From: an uncultured Treponema sp.
GTDB taxonomy: Bacteria > Spirochaetota > Spirochaetia > Treponematales > Treponemataceae
Direction of reading: 5' to 3'
NCBI GenBank assembly: GCA_947166355.1
Contig: CAMVDX010000009.1
Span: 1 to 64,000 of the forward strand
DNA length: 64,000 bases
In this document: in pieces, positions 50,648 through 58,501 of the stretch
Numbering within the stretch: the first letter of the stretch is position 1
How the letters are laid out: the number at the start of each line of letters is the position of its first letter
Notes under the pieces: generated by a model
What the model saw: only the letters and a program-made list of their open reading frames with translations
The model's database searches: none
What the model was told of the DNA's origin: nothing
Translations under genes and position numbers: made by a program

Positions 50648-50717
50648 TCCGCCGATTTATCCAAATTGCAGGGCGGACTTCTTCTCGTATGAGAAGAAAA
50701 ATCTTGCTAAATAGGAG
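50648..50717 (+). promoter_or_regulatory. SAM-II-type riboswitch in the metK leader
   Basis: P1 stem TCCGCC / GGCGGA with the consensus loop GATTTATCCAAATTGCAG, then the 3' pseudoknot strand GCTAAATAGGAG. These match the SAM-II (SAM-alpha) consensus GATTTA.CC...TTGCA...GCTAAA..GG. The TTTA/TAAA and TCC/GGA pairings of the pseudoknot are both present. The connecting loop is enlarged by a hairpin, CTTCTTCTC-gtat-GAGAAGAAA (about 50679-50699). The 3' strand contains the AGGAG ribosome binding site of metK, so SAM binding would block translation. Confidence 0.8.
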
Positions 50718-50723
50718 ACTTAT

Positions 50724-51938
50724 ATGTCTGTCTTATCTAACAATCATTATTTATTTACTTCTGAATCCGTTGGTGAAGGTCATCCGGATAAGCTTTGTGA
50801 TCAGGTTTCTGATGCCGTACTCGATTATTGTCTTTCTCTAGACCCGGACGCTCATGTAGCCTGTGAATCTTTCTCTACAACCGACTTTTTGCTGGTTGGT
50901 GGTGAAATTGGCTTCCAGAATATCAAGGTTGATGCTGAATTTACAAAGAAATTCAATGCACAAGTCGAAAAAATCGCACGCGGAGTTGCCCTCGACATCG
51001 GTTACAATTCTGCAGAAGTTGGTCTTGATGGTGCAAACTGTATTTTTATGAACCGCCTTCACGCACAGTCAGCAGATATTAATCAGGGTGTTGTAGGAAA
51101 AGGTCTTGATGAATACGAAGGACAGCAGGGTGCCGGAGACCAGGGTATGATGTTCGGTTTTGCCTGCAATGAAACTCCAAGCCTTATGCCTGCTCCGGTT
51201 TATTATTCACATCAGATTCTGTTAAAAGCTCATGAACTCCGCCATTCTGGAAAAATTGCATGGCTCCGCCCGGATGCAAAATCTCAGGTTACTGTTGAAT
51301 ATGATGAAAACAACAAGCCTTGCCGCATTGATACTGTAGTTGTTTCTCATCAGCACAATCCTGATGTAGATTACGATACAATCAAAAAGACAATTATCGA
51401 AGAAATCATTAAGCCTGTACTTGAACCAACAGGTCTTTTGAAGGGTGATACAAAATACTTTATCAATCCTACAGGTAAATTTGTAACTGGCGGACCTGAC
51501 GGCGACTCTGGTCTTACCGGCCGCAAAATCATCGTAGATACTTACGGTGGAATGGGACGCCACGGTGGTGGTGCTTTCTCTGGAAAAGACCCTTCTAAGG
51601 TAGACCGTTCTGCTGCCTATATGGCACGCTATATTGCAAAGAACGTTGTTGCAGCAGGTCTTGCAGACCGTGCAGAAGTTGAACTTGCTTATGCAATTGG
51701 AGTTCCTTTCCCTGTTTCTATTCTTGTAGAAACTTTTGGAACAGAAAAGGTTGCACGCAACAAGATTGAAGCAGCTGTAGAAAAGGTTTTTGACTGTACA
51801 CCAGCCGGAATCATTAAGACTCTGAACCTTAAGCAGCCAATTTACCGCAAAACTGCCTCTTATGGTCACTTTGGACGCGAAGGCTTCCCTTGGGAAAAAA
51901 CTGACAAGGTTGAAGCACTTAAAGCTGAGACTAAATAA
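50724..51938 (+). CDS. metK: S-adenosylmethionine synthetase
   Basis: 404 residues. Three-domain MetK with all family motifs: [24 protein letters not shown] (residues 11-34), [15 protein letters not shown] (about 132-146), [36 protein letters not shown] (about 247-282) and [23 protein letters not shown]. Makes SAM from methionine and ATP in the cytoplasm. AGGAG lies 6 nt before the ATG and is part of the SAM-II-type switch, giving product feedback. The gene is divergent from the CBM48 gene. Fits the abundance of SAM-using enzymes in this window. Confidence 0.97.
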   Translation: MSVLSNNHYLFTSESVGEGHPDKLCDQVSDAVLDYCLSLDPDAHVACESFSTTDFLLVGGEIGFQNIKVDAEFTKKFNAQVEKIARGVALDIGYNSAEVGLDGANCIFMNRLHAQSADINQGVVGKGLDEYEGQQGAGDQGMMFGFACNETPSLMPAPVYYSHQILLKAHELRHSGKIAWLRPDAKSQVTVEYDENNKPCRIDTVVVSHQHNPDVDYDTIKKTIIEEIIKPVLEPTGLLKGDTKYFINPTGKFVTGGPDGDSGLTGRKIIVDTYGGMGRHGGGAFSGKDPSKVDRSAAYMARYIAKNVVAAGLADRAEVELAYAIGVPFPVSILVETFGTEKVARNKIEAAVEKVFDCTPAGIIKTLNLKQPIYRKTASYGHFGREGFPWEKTDKVEALKAETK

Positions 51939-51947
51939 ATGCTCTGG

Positions 51948-52101
51948 TCAAGGCTGGGAATGACATTGTTCGGGGTAAGTCCGAGCATGACTTCTGGTGA
52001 CATTGTCCATAACAAGCATGGACATGACATCAGATAATATTGCCCGGCTTGACCTCAGTTGTCATTGCGAGGAGCCAGTTAGGGCAACGTGGCAATCCAT
52101 T
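51948..52101. repeat. Degenerate family C and half family B repeats upstream of nth
   Basis: Remnants such as TGACATTGTTCGGGGTAAGTCCGAGCATGAC and then GTCATTGCGAGGAGCCAGTTAGGGCAACGTGGCAATCCAT ending one base before the nth ATG. Confidence 0.7.
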
Positions 52102-52734
52102 ATGAAACTTCTTTCCAATCAAGAAATGCACGAGGTCTTCTCCCGATGGCAGGCGGCAAATCCAAAGCCTGCCTCGGAACTGGATTATGTGAATGCTTTT
52201 ACACTGCTCGTTGCGGTAGTACTCAGCGCACAGACTACAGACAAGGGCGTAAACAAGGCAACCGGCCCGCTTTTTAAGGTGGCCGATACGCCTCAGAAAA
52301 TGCTCGCGCTTGGGGAAGAAGGTCTAATTTCTTATATCAAAACAATCGGATTATACAGAAACAAGGCAAAGCACGTTATGGGGCTTTCACAAAAGCTGCT
52401 TGATGATTTTGCTGGCGAGGTTCCCGCAACACGCGAGGAACTGATGACACTGCCAGGCGTTGGCCGCAAAACTGCAAACGTTGTTCTGAATGTTATTTTC
52501 CATCAGCCGACCATGCCGGTAGATACTCACCTGCTGAGAGTTGCTCCAAAAATCGGGCTTGCTGAAGGTGATACTCCTGAGACTGTTGAAAAAAGCCTTC
52601 TGGAAAGAATACCTACTGAATTTCTACCCAATGCCCATCACTGGATTTTACTGCACGGCCGTTACGTATGCACAGCGCGGTCGCCTAAGTGCGCAGAGTG
52701 TCTGATTAGTGATTTGTGCAAGCATAATGAATAG
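52102..52734 (+). CDS. nth: Endonuclease III
   Basis: 210 residues. HhH-GPD DNA glycosylase/AP lyase: the helix-hairpin-helix with catalytic Lys is LPGVGRKTANVVL (about 112-124), the catalytic Asp is in PVDTHLLRV (about 135-143) and the Fe-S cluster motif is C-x6-C-x2-C-x5-C (CTARSPKCAECLISDLC, about 191-207). Removes oxidised pyrimidines in base excision repair. The frame is open 35 codons further upstream, but that stretch is encoded by repeats (CHCEEPVRATWQS), so I start at ATG 52102, which directly follows a family B half-repeat and has no ribosome binding site. Confidence 0.93.
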   Translation: MKLLSNQEMHEVFSRWQAANPKPASELDYVNAFTLLVAVVLSAQTTDKGVNKATGPLFKVADTPQKMLALGEEGLISYIKTIGLYRNKAKHVMGLSQKLLDDFAGEVPATREELMTLPGVGRKTANVVLNVIFHQPTMPVDTHLLRVAPKIGLAEGDTPETVEKSLLERIPTEFLPNAHHWILLHGRYVCTARSPKCAECLISDLCKHNE

Positions 52735-52737
52735 AAT

Positions 52738-52967
52738 GGATTGCTTCGCTGCGCTCGCAGACTTCGTCATTGCAATGCTGTGGCTTCGCTCGAAATGCCG
52801 TAGGCGTGACGTGGCTCAGCTGTTGTCATTGCGAGGAGCCCGACAGGGCAACGTGGCAATCCATAATTGTGGATTGCTTCGCTGCGCTCGCAATGACGGG
52901 GGCTGCGATGTGGCCCAGCGGTTGTCATTGCGAGGAGCCCGACAGGGCGACGTGGCAATCCACAATA
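52738..52967. repeat. Family B repeat cluster
   Basis: Three units in a row: a worn arm GGATTGCTTCGCTGCGCTCGCAGACTTCGTCATTGCAATG (52738-52777), then GTCATTGCGAGGAGCCCGACAGGGC...GGATTGCTTCGCTGCGCTCGCAATGAC (52828-52899), and GTCATTGCGAGGAGCCCGACAGGGCGACGTGGCAATCC (52924-52962). Confidence 0.88.
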
Positions 52968-52978
52968 TCAATCCATAC

Positions 52979-53007
52979 TTGAAATCAAAACAAATCAACG
53001 GTACATT
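52979..53007 (+). promoter_or_regulatory. mscS promoter with -10 box 6 nt before the ATG
   Basis: TTGAAA, 17 bp, TACATT; the ATG at 53014 begins 6 nt later, exactly where transcription is expected to start. Confidence 0.6.
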
Positions 53008-53013
53008 TTAAGC

Positions 53014-53886
53014 ATGGGCGAAACACTTAACTCCATTGGCGAAGCAGCAAGCAACGCCGCTGACGATTTATTTTTTGATAAAACAGATTCCATATTCAGC
53101 TGGATTAAAAATCTTATTACCTGGGAGCATCTTTTTAAATTAATCGGCTCTATTTTCATTATTTTTGTAATTTGGATTTTTTTCCGAATCATAGCAAAGA
53201 CAATCCGCCGGATTCCCGAAACAAAGCTTCCGGCTCAACGCTCTGCTATAATTATAAAATTCATACGCTATCTTTTTTATATTGTTGTTGTACTTTATGT
53301 ACTCAGCCTTTTTGGAATTAATCTTAAGGCTATTTGGGGAGCGGCCGGAATTGCCGGAGTTGCAATCGGTTTTGCGGCACAGACCTCGGTGAGTAACCTC
53401 ATAAGCGGACTTTTTGTTTTGACCGAAGGTTCCATTCACGTTGGTGATACAATCATTGTTGGTGATGTTACCGGAATTGTTGATGAGGTTAAGCTCCTTT
53501 CTGTCCGCGTTCACACCTATGATAATCAGATGGTTCGTATTCCGAACTCTACTATTATAAACAGCAATCTTACAAATAATTCATACCACCATAAACGACG
53601 TCTTACTCTGAAAGTTGGAATTGATTATTCAACTGATATGAGAAAAGCTCTGGAGACGTTACAAAAGGCACCTTCCCTCTGCCCTACAGTTTTGAGCGAT
53701 CCGGCTCCGGCAGTATGGTTTGACGGCTTTGATTCAAGCAGCATCAGTATTGTAGTTGCTGTCTGGTTTAAGCCGGTAGATTTTTTGCAGACAAAAAACG
53801 ACCTTTATGTTGCAATAAAGCAGGTGCTTGATGAAGGAGGAATTTCTATTCCGTTTAATCAGCTTGATGTGAAGATTAAACAATAA
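53014..53886 (+). CDS. Small-conductance mechanosensitive channel (MscS family)
   Basis: 290 residues, close to E. coli MscS. Two to three transmembrane helices (about 42-65, 80-105) and the pore helix 3 GAAGIAGVAIGFAAQTSVSNLISGLFVL (about 108-135) rich in Gly and Ala. Then the beta domain: IHVGDTIIVGDVTGIVDEVKLLSVRVHTYDNQMVRIPNSTIINS, the MscS signature, and a C-terminal alpha/beta domain. Releases ions and solutes on osmotic downshock. Leaderless-type promoter directly upstream. Followed 100 bp later by the HD gene behind a family A element. Confidence 0.95.
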   Translation: MGETLNSIGEAASNAADDLFFDKTDSIFSWIKNLITWEHLFKLIGSIFIIFVIWIFFRIIAKTIRRIPETKLPAQRSAIIIKFIRYLFYIVVVLYVLSLFGINLKAIWGAAGIAGVAIGFAAQTSVSNLISGLFVLTEGSIHVGDTIIVGDVTGIVDEVKLLSVRVHTYDNQMVRIPNSTIINSNLTNNSYHHKRRLTLKVGIDYSTDMRKALETLQKAPSLCPTVLSDPAPAVWFDGFDSSSISIVVAVWFKPVDFLQTKNDLYVAIKQVLDEGGISIPFNQLDVKIKQ

Positions 53887-53894
53887 ATAAACAT

Positions 53895-53991
53895 GTGGTT
53901 TCGATACGGCCTATGGCCTACTCAACCACCGGAAGGTTTGATACGACCTATCGGTGGTTGAGTAGCCGTGTAACGGCGTATCGAAACCACC
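53895..53991. repeat. Family A palindromic repeat, full copy
   Basis: GTGGTTTCGATACGGC...GCCTACTCAACCACC joined to CGGTGGTTGAGTAGCCGTGTAACGGCGTATCGAAACCACC. The open frame through it encodes MVSIRPMAYSTTGRFD-like residues upstream of the HD gene start. Confidence 0.9.
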
Positions 53992-54002
53992 ATTACAATA
54001 AA

Positions 54003-55217
54003 ATGAATAATTACTTTGATTCTTATAATTGGCAGACCATGCTCTCACAGCATCCTGCCGAAAAATATGACATCTCCCAATATTTCGAAATTCTCTGCCC
54101 ACGCGAGGACTACCCCTCATTTTTAGACCGTTATATTGAATTGCCTGTAATGCAGCGGCTTAGCGGCGTTGGACTTCTTTGCGGTACGGACTGGACTCCG
54201 CTTTATAAAAACCGCTTTTATTATTCGCGACTGGATCACAGTAAGGGTGTCGCTCTGATTGTCTGGCACTTTACCCACGACAAGGCTCAGACAATTGCGG
54301 GACTTTTGCATGATATTTCTACTCCGGTTTTCAGTCATGTTTCTGATTTTAGAAAAGGTGATGCTCTGACTCAGACTGCAACAGAGGAGCCTACTGCCCG
54401 GATTATTCGTGGAGATGCAGAGCTTGGCAAACTGCTCGCTGAAGACGGACTTACCGCAGAACAAGTGGAAGATTATCACATTTACCCGATTGCAGATAAC
54501 GAGATTCCGCAGCTCAGTGCAGACCGCCTTGAATATATGTTTCCTTCTGGGATGGCTCTGGATGGCAGCTGGACAATGGAAGAAATCCGCCGCTGTTATA
54601 ATGACCTTACAATTTTAAAAAATGAAGACGGCTATGACGAGTTGGGATTCAGAACGCTTGAGACTGCCGAACTTTACTGCGAGCATTTTTGTATGATTGG
54701 CCACATTCTGCAGCTAAATGAAAATAAGCTTACATTGCAGATGCTTGGACAGATTATGAATATGGCAGAAAAGGCAGGAGTGCTCAATGAAAAAGATTTT
54801 ATGACTTTGAGTGAAAAAGAGGTGATGGAGAAGCTGGATGGATTGCTTCGTTCCGCTCGCAATGACGAACTAAGCCTTCGCAATGACGAATTGTGTAATC
54901 GCAATGAGAATACGTGTCATTGCGAGGCAGAGTCGAAACAATCCACAACCACGGACATACTCCGCAGATATTATCATACCTTCCGCACAATGACGAAGAT
55001 TGAGCATACAAATGAGCCGCTGCCAAAAGACGAATACTTCTGTGTGAATCTGAAGGTTAAGCAGAGGTTTATTAATCCGCTTACGGTGGTTGAGAGTCCG
55101 CGAAGAGGGTGTATCGAAACCGCCAGACTTTCCGACATCTCAGAAAAAGCCCGCCGCATCATAAACGATTTTAAGTCCTTCTGCGACACTCCCTACGGTT
55201 GCGTGAAGCTCGTTTAA
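54003..55217 (+). CDS. HD domain phosphohydrolase with in-frame repeat insertions
   Basis: 404 residues from ATG 54003; the open frame extends 36 codons upstream only because a family A element is open in that frame. The HD core lies at about 30-120: SRLDHSKGVALIVWHFTHDKAQTIAGLLHDISTPVFSHV contains the first His and the HD pair. Likely a cytoplasmic nucleotide phosphohydrolase. The C-terminal part carries two repeat-derived stretches: a family B type LLRSARNDELSLRNDELCNRNEN...CHCEAESKQS (about residues 281-316) and a family A type TVVESPRRGCIETA (about 360-373). These sit in otherwise less conserved regions. The nearest -10 (TACAAT) is 3 nt before the ATG. Confidence 0.78.
   Translation: MNNYFDSYNWQTMLSQHPAEKYDISQYFEILCPREDYPSFLDRYIELPVMQRLSGVGLLCGTDWTPLYKNRFYYSRLDHSKGVALIVWHFTHDKAQTIAGLLHDISTPVFSHVSDFRKGDALTQTATEEPTARIIRGDAELGKLLAEDGLTAEQVEDYHIYPIADNEIPQLSADRLEYMFPSGMALDGSWTMEEIRRCYNDLTILKNEDGYDELGFRTLETAELYCEHFCMIGHILQLNENKLTLQMLGQIMNMAEKAGVLNEKDFMTLSEKEVMEKLDGLLRSARNDELSLRNDELCNRNENTCHCEAESKQSTTTDILRRYYHTFRTMTKIEHTNEPLPKDEYFCVNLKVKQRFINPLTVVESPRRGCIETARLSDISEKARRIINDFKSFCDTPYGCVKLV
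54838..54945. repeat. Family B repeat inside the HD gene
   Basis: GGATTGCTTCGTTCCGCTCGCAATGACGAAC..., three worn arms, then GTGTCATTGCGAGGCAGAGTCGAAACAATCCAC. It keeps the reading frame across about 108 bp. Confidence 0.85.
55085..55124. repeat. Half family A repeat inside the HD gene
   Basis: GGTGGTTGAGAGTCCGCGAAGAGGGTGTATCGAAACCGCC; inner stem roughly CCGC/GAGG. It encodes VVESPRRGCIETA. Confidence 0.85.
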
Positions 55218-55227
55218 TCACTAAAAT
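55199..55227 (+). promoter_or_regulatory. Promoter of the yhbY-like gene, -10 box 6 nt before the ATG
   Basis: TTGCGT, 17 bp, TAAAAT; ATG at 55234. No ribosome binding site. Confidence 0.5.
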
Positions 55228-55233
55228 AAAGCC

Positions 55234-55530
55234 ATGATTGAATTAACAAGCAAACAGAGAAAGAATCTTGAAAAACTCGCACACGACCTTCAGCCGGTTG
55301 TAATTGTCGGCGGCGCAGGCTTAACAGACGGCGTAATTTCTATGGTAGACAAATCGCTCGCCGCTCACGAACTTATCAAAGTAAAATTCAATGAATATAA
55401 AGATGAAGCAAAAGAGCTTACTACTGAGCTCTGCGAAAAATGCGACGCAACTCTTGTACGAGTAATCGGGTTTACCGCAATTCTCTTCCGCGAGGCAGAA
55501 GAGGAAGAGAATAGAAAGATTAAGTTTTAA
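55234..55530 (+). CDS. YhbY family RNA-binding protein (CRM domain)
   Basis: 98 residues, the whole length of a YhbY/CRM domain: MIELTSKQRKNLEKLAHDLQPVVIVGGAGLTDGVISMVDKSL, then HELIKVKFNEYKDEAKELT and a C-terminal strand RVIGFTAILFREAEEEE. The GGAGLT loop is the GxxG RNA-binding motif. YhbY is associated with 50S ribosomal subunit precursors. Leaderless-type promoter upstream, at the very end of the HD gene (16 bp gap). Position 55530 is followed directly by family B repeats. Confidence 0.92.
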   Translation: MIELTSKQRKNLEKLAHDLQPVVIVGGAGLTDGVISMVDKSLAAHELIKVKFNEYKDEAKELTTELCEKCDATLVRVIGFTAILFREAEEEENRKIKF

Positions 55531-55532
55531 GA

Positions 55533-55665
55533 TATGGATTGCTTCGCTTCGCTCGCAATGACGAGACTTAGCCGTGATGACGGGGCATAGCTGCGATTGC
55601 GGAGTTTCGCCGCAATGACGGCTCATAATGTCATTGCGAGGAGCGTGGCGACGTGGCAATCCATC
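55533..55665. repeat. Family B repeats
   Basis: GGATTGCTTCGCTTCGCTCGCAATGACG (55536-55563), worn middle, then GTCATTGCGAGGAGCGTGGCGACGTGGCAATCC (55629-55661). The right unit forms the 3' end of the membrane-protein gene at 55631-56497. Confidence 0.88.
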
Positions 55666-56497
55666 TTACTATAGCTAACGCATATTTCATCTGGCTTTCA
55701 GGCAAAAAGACATAATACTTCTGCTCGCCTTCTTCACCTTCAGCCATAAGCTGCATTACACTGTTAGAAACAGAAAGAACCGCCGTAAGACTCGAAAGCG
55801 AAAGCTCAGTCGTTCCAGATTTAGAAAAGATTACGGCTCGCTGGTCAGTAACAACAAAATCACCTTCATTATCCTTTTGAACAGTTTCTGTTGCATAAAG
55901 GATTTTTTCATTTTGCCTCAGTTTAAGCCGCTGAAAATGAACAAGCGGAGTTTTTGAATCGGCTGTTAGTGGCAGCTTATAAAGATTTGTATCCACATAA
56001 GGATTTTCATAATCAGATTTTTTTCCTGCAGAACGGAAGTTACGCCACAAAATCAAAATAAGAATCACGAGGAAAAATAAGAAAACATAAAAGGCTCGTC
56101 CAAGAGTGCGGCCTCCCTGTTTTTTTACGGAACGGGGAACCCGTTCTTCATCAGAATTATCAGCCGGCTTTTCTGACTTTTCATGTTTGTCAGAAGCTGG
56201 AGAAATCTTCTTTTCTTTTTTACTTGGCCGCCCCGGGTTTGCCGGTGCATCATAAGCTGTTTCGCCACCAGAATATTTGAACGGAAGAGAAACTCCTCCT
56301 GTATTATATGAAGGTTCAAGCATAAGAATCAGGGCAACCAGAGCAACATAAAGAAGTCCGCTTGCTCCACTTATGATAATCTTGCGCTTTTTCTGCCAGG
56401 AGGTCATAAACCACATGAGGGCAATTCCAATCGGAATCATAATGATGCTGCAAAAACAGGCTATAGTAATGATTGAAAGGACTTTATCTCTTTGCAT
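55631..56497 (-). CDS. Membrane protein with C-terminus supplied by a family B repeat
   Basis: 288 residues. Two membrane helices near the N-terminus (about 8-30 and 40-60), a charged linker with many Lys/Asp/Glu (about 80-130), a third helix (about 135-155) and a cytosolic-like C-terminal domain (about 185-275, ILYATETVQKDNEGDFVVTDQRAVIFSKSGTTELSLSSLTAV), which looks like a bacterial PH/GRAM-type beta domain. The last residues, RWIATSPRSSQ, and the stop codon come from the family B repeat. No family was recognised for certain. It overlaps the 3' end of the ABC ATPase gene by 37 bp. Confidence 0.62.
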   Translation of the reverse strand: MQRDKVLSIITIACFCSIIMIPIGIALMWFMTSWQKKRKIIISGASGLLYVALVALILMLEPSYNTGGVSLPFKYSGGETAYDAPANPGRPSKKEKKISPASDKHEKSEKPADNSDEERVPRSVKKQGGRTLGRAFYVFLFFLVILILILWRNFRSAGKKSDYENPYVDTNLYKLPLTADSKTPLVHFQRLKLRQNEKILYATETVQKDNEGDFVVTDQRAVIFSKSGTTELSLSSLTAVLSVSNSVMQLMAEGEEGEQKYYVFLPESQMKYALAIVRWIATSPRSSQ

Positions 56498-57495
56498 TCG
56501 AAATCAACTCCAAATGTATACTTTAAATTTTCTGTATTCATTATATCAGAGGGAGTGCCGAAAAGCACGGATTTTTTTGAGACGGCAGAAGACTCGTAAC
56601 TGTCAGGAGTCTCGTAACTGTCAGAGGTCTTCTTACCAACAGAAGACTTGTAACTGTCAGAGCTCTCATCGCCGGCAGTTGTCGCAGCTGGCGGGAGCAA
56701 GAGAATTTTATCGGCAAAACGGGCCGCTAAGTTGATGTCGTGGACGGCCGCGAGAACTCCGAGATTTTTATTGTGGGCTGTGTCGCGAAGCAACTGCATA
56801 AGATGCGGCTCGAAAACGTAGTCGAGGTTTGCAGCCGGCTCATCCAATAGAAGAAACTTCGGAGTTTGAGCAAGTGCACGGGCAAGGCGAATTTTCTGGA
56901 ACTCGCCGCCTGAAAGTTCGTGGATATAGCGGTTTGAAAAATCAGAAAGGCCGAATTCGCCTAAAACTTCGTCCACCAATTCGTAATCCGAAGTAGTGTA
57001 ATTTGCCGGCCCTGCTCCAAAAAGAGAAGGTTTTGTCCAAGCATAGCGGCCCTGAAGCACATAATCTCGGACAAGAAAGTTCCACTCGGAATATTCGTTT
57101 TGCTGCATGTAGGCAATAAGTCGGGCGAGTTCGTGGCGAGGAAGTTTTGAAACACCGATGGTTGAGTAGCCCGAAGTACGTATCGAAACCACCTTTACAT
57201 CTCCAGTCGCTTTTAATTTTGCATCCGCCACTCCCGCCATTACAGAAAGCAGCGTCGATTTTCCAGCACCATTCGGACCACAAAGACATACGAACTCGCC
57301 ACGCTGTAAGGTAAAACTAACATCACTCAGAACAACTTTATCATCATACCATGCAGAAAGATTTGAAACGCAGAGTTCTGCGGTGGTTTCGATACATTCG
57401 CTTCGCGAACACTCAACCACCGAATTTGTCGAGCTACTGGTGGTTGAGTAGTCCGAAGGATGTATCGAAACCACACTTTTATTCTTAAAAATCAT
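56461..57495 (-). CDS. Iron/cobalamin-type ABC transporter ATP-binding protein with two repeat insertions
   Basis: 344 residues from ATG 57495 (GGGAGG site, 4 bp overlap with the permease stop). Walker A GPNGAGKST (near residue 72), signature LSGGE (near 203) and Walker B FLLLDEP (near 222) are intact. Family is FecE/BtuD/FhuC-like. Two family A elements are read in frame: SVVSIHPSDYSTT...VVECSRSECIETT near residues 7-37, before the fold, and VVSIRTSGYSTI near 100, in the loop between Walker A and the Q-loop. A second oddity is the tail SSDSYKSSVGKKTSDSYETPDSYESS (about 290-315), a short tandem repeat in an extra C-terminal extension. The core would still be functional. Confidence 0.88.
   Translation of the reverse strand: MIFKNKSVVSIHPSDYSTTSSSTNSVVECSRSECIETTAELCVSNLSAWYDDKVVLSDVSFTLQRGEFVCLCGPNGAGKSTLLSVMAGVADAKLKATGDVKVVSIRTSGYSTIGVSKLPRHELARLIAYMQQNEYSEWNFLVRDYVLQGRYAWTKPSLFGAGPANYTTSDYELVDEVLGEFGLSDFSNRYIHELSGGEFQKIRLARALAQTPKFLLLDEPAANLDYVFEPHLMQLLRDTAHNKNLGVLAAVHDINLAARFADKILLLPPAATTAGDESSDSYKSSVGKKTSDSYETPDSYESSAVSKKSVLFGTPSDIMNTENLKYTFGVDFECKEIKSFQSLL
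57158..57193. repeat. Half family A repeat inside the ABC ATPase gene
   Basis: GATGGTTGAGTAGCCCGAAGTACGTATCGAAACCACC; outer arms intact, inner stem GCCC/GTAC is worn. Encodes VVSIRTSGYSTI. Confidence 0.85.
57384..57474. repeat. Full family A repeat inside the 5' end of the ABC ATPase gene
   Basis: GGTGGTTTCGATACATTCGCTTCGCG...ACTCAACCACC and GGTGGTTGAGTAGTCCGAAGGATGTATCGAAACCACAC. It encodes SVVSIHPSDYSTT and VVECSRSECIETT in frame. Confidence 0.9.
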
Positions 57496-58493
57496 TTCCG
57501 CCTCCCGAGACAAAGTGCCAAAAAGAACGGAACGCCAAGAATCGAAGTAATAATTCCAGCAGGCAGTTCACCAGGGGCAATAATTACGCGCGCAAGCGTA
57601 TCAGAAAGCAAAAGAAGTGCCGCACCAAAAATCATGCTGAATGGCAGAAGGGTTCGGGCTCGTGGTCCCAGAAACTTACGAACAATATGCGGCGCAATCA
57701 AACCTACAAAGCCAATCGTTCCGCCCGCACAAACGGCGCAGCTCACAGCAAGCGAACCGCATAAAAGCACAAGAACCCGCAGCCTGTCTACTTCTACGCC
57801 GAGGGCGGCGGCGGACTTTTCGCCACCAGTTAGTAAATCAAGCGGTCCCGCCACAAAAAACATCAGCACAATCGCCGCCGCCGCCGGAATCGCAATAAAA
57901 ATCAGCTCATTCCAGCCACGGCCATTAAAGCTCCCGAGAATCCAGGTATAAATTGAATGAAGTTCTTTATTACAGGTAAGAAGGAGCATAGAGCTCACAG
58001 AAGAGTAAAGAGTTCCCAGTGCCGTACCGCAAAGCAGCAGCATAACAGAGGAAGCCTTACCGCCGCGGCTAAAGGCCAGCGAAGTAACAAGCACACCGGC
58101 GCCCAGCGCACCAAGAAAAGCACAAAGATTTACAGGTGAAATCAACGCGCCTATGCCGCCCCGCCCGGTAAGCGCCATAACACCCGGAACAATACTTGCG
58201 ATAACCGCGCCAAGGGTTGCCCCGGAAGAGATTCCCATAATGCCGGGTTCAGCAAGCGGATTTCTAAAAAAAAGCTGAAAAACCGCACCGCTGCCACCCA
58301 GCAGAAGTCCAGTCACAAAAACTAAAAGAACACGAGGCAACCTGAGCTGCCATAAGATGATGTTATCGAATTTGTCTCCCTGCCCGAAAACTGCGGCAAG
58401 GCTTACTTTTTCTGCGCCGAGCATAAGAGCAAGAATCACAAAAATAACAAGAAGAATGGGAGACAGGATTTTCCAGATAATATCACGTTTCAT
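57492..58493 (-). CDS. FecCD family ABC transporter permease
   Basis: 333 residues from ATG 58493 (AGGA 5 nt upstream). About nine to ten hydrophobic helices. FecCD/BtuC motifs: LRLPRVLLVFVTGLLLGGSGAVFQ (about 48-71), NPLAEPGIMGISSGATLGAV (about 77-96) and CAGGTIGFVGLIAPHIVRKFLGP (about 258-280), which is the coupling-helix region. The frame extends 62 codons further upstream only because the family B array is open there; those residues are excluded. Forms the inner-membrane channel for iron-siderophore, heme or cobalamin with the ATPase that follows (4 bp overlap). Confidence 0.93.
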   Translation of the reverse strand: MKRDIIWKILSPILLVIFVILALMLGAEKVSLAAVFGQGDKFDNIILWQLRLPRVLLVFVTGLLLGGSGAVFQLFFRNPLAEPGIMGISSGATLGAVIASIVPGVMALTGRGGIGALISPVNLCAFLGALGAGVLVTSLAFSRGGKASSVMLLLCGTALGTLYSSVSSMLLLTCNKELHSIYTWILGSFNGRGWNELIFIAIPAAAAIVLMFFVAGPLDLLTGGEKSAAALGVEVDRLRVLVLLCGSLAVSCAVCAGGTIGFVGLIAPHIVRKFLGPRARTLLPFSMIFGAALLLLSDTLARVIIAPGELPAGIITSILGVPFFLALCLGRRK

Positions 58494-58501
58494 ATAATTC
58501 C

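Noticed and set aside
51997..52101. Extended N-terminus of endonuclease III (CHCEEPVRATWQS)
   Set aside because: These 35 codons are a half family B repeat and degenerate family C sequence; the enzyme family starts near ATG 52102.
52738..52967. CRISPR-like spacing of repeats
   Set aside because: Units are palindromic, unequal in length and separated by related, not unique, sequence; no cas genes are near.
53895..54002. 36-residue N-terminal extension of the HD protein
   Set aside because: It starts at a GTG inside a family A element and matches repeat-encoded peptide; ATG 54003 is more likely.
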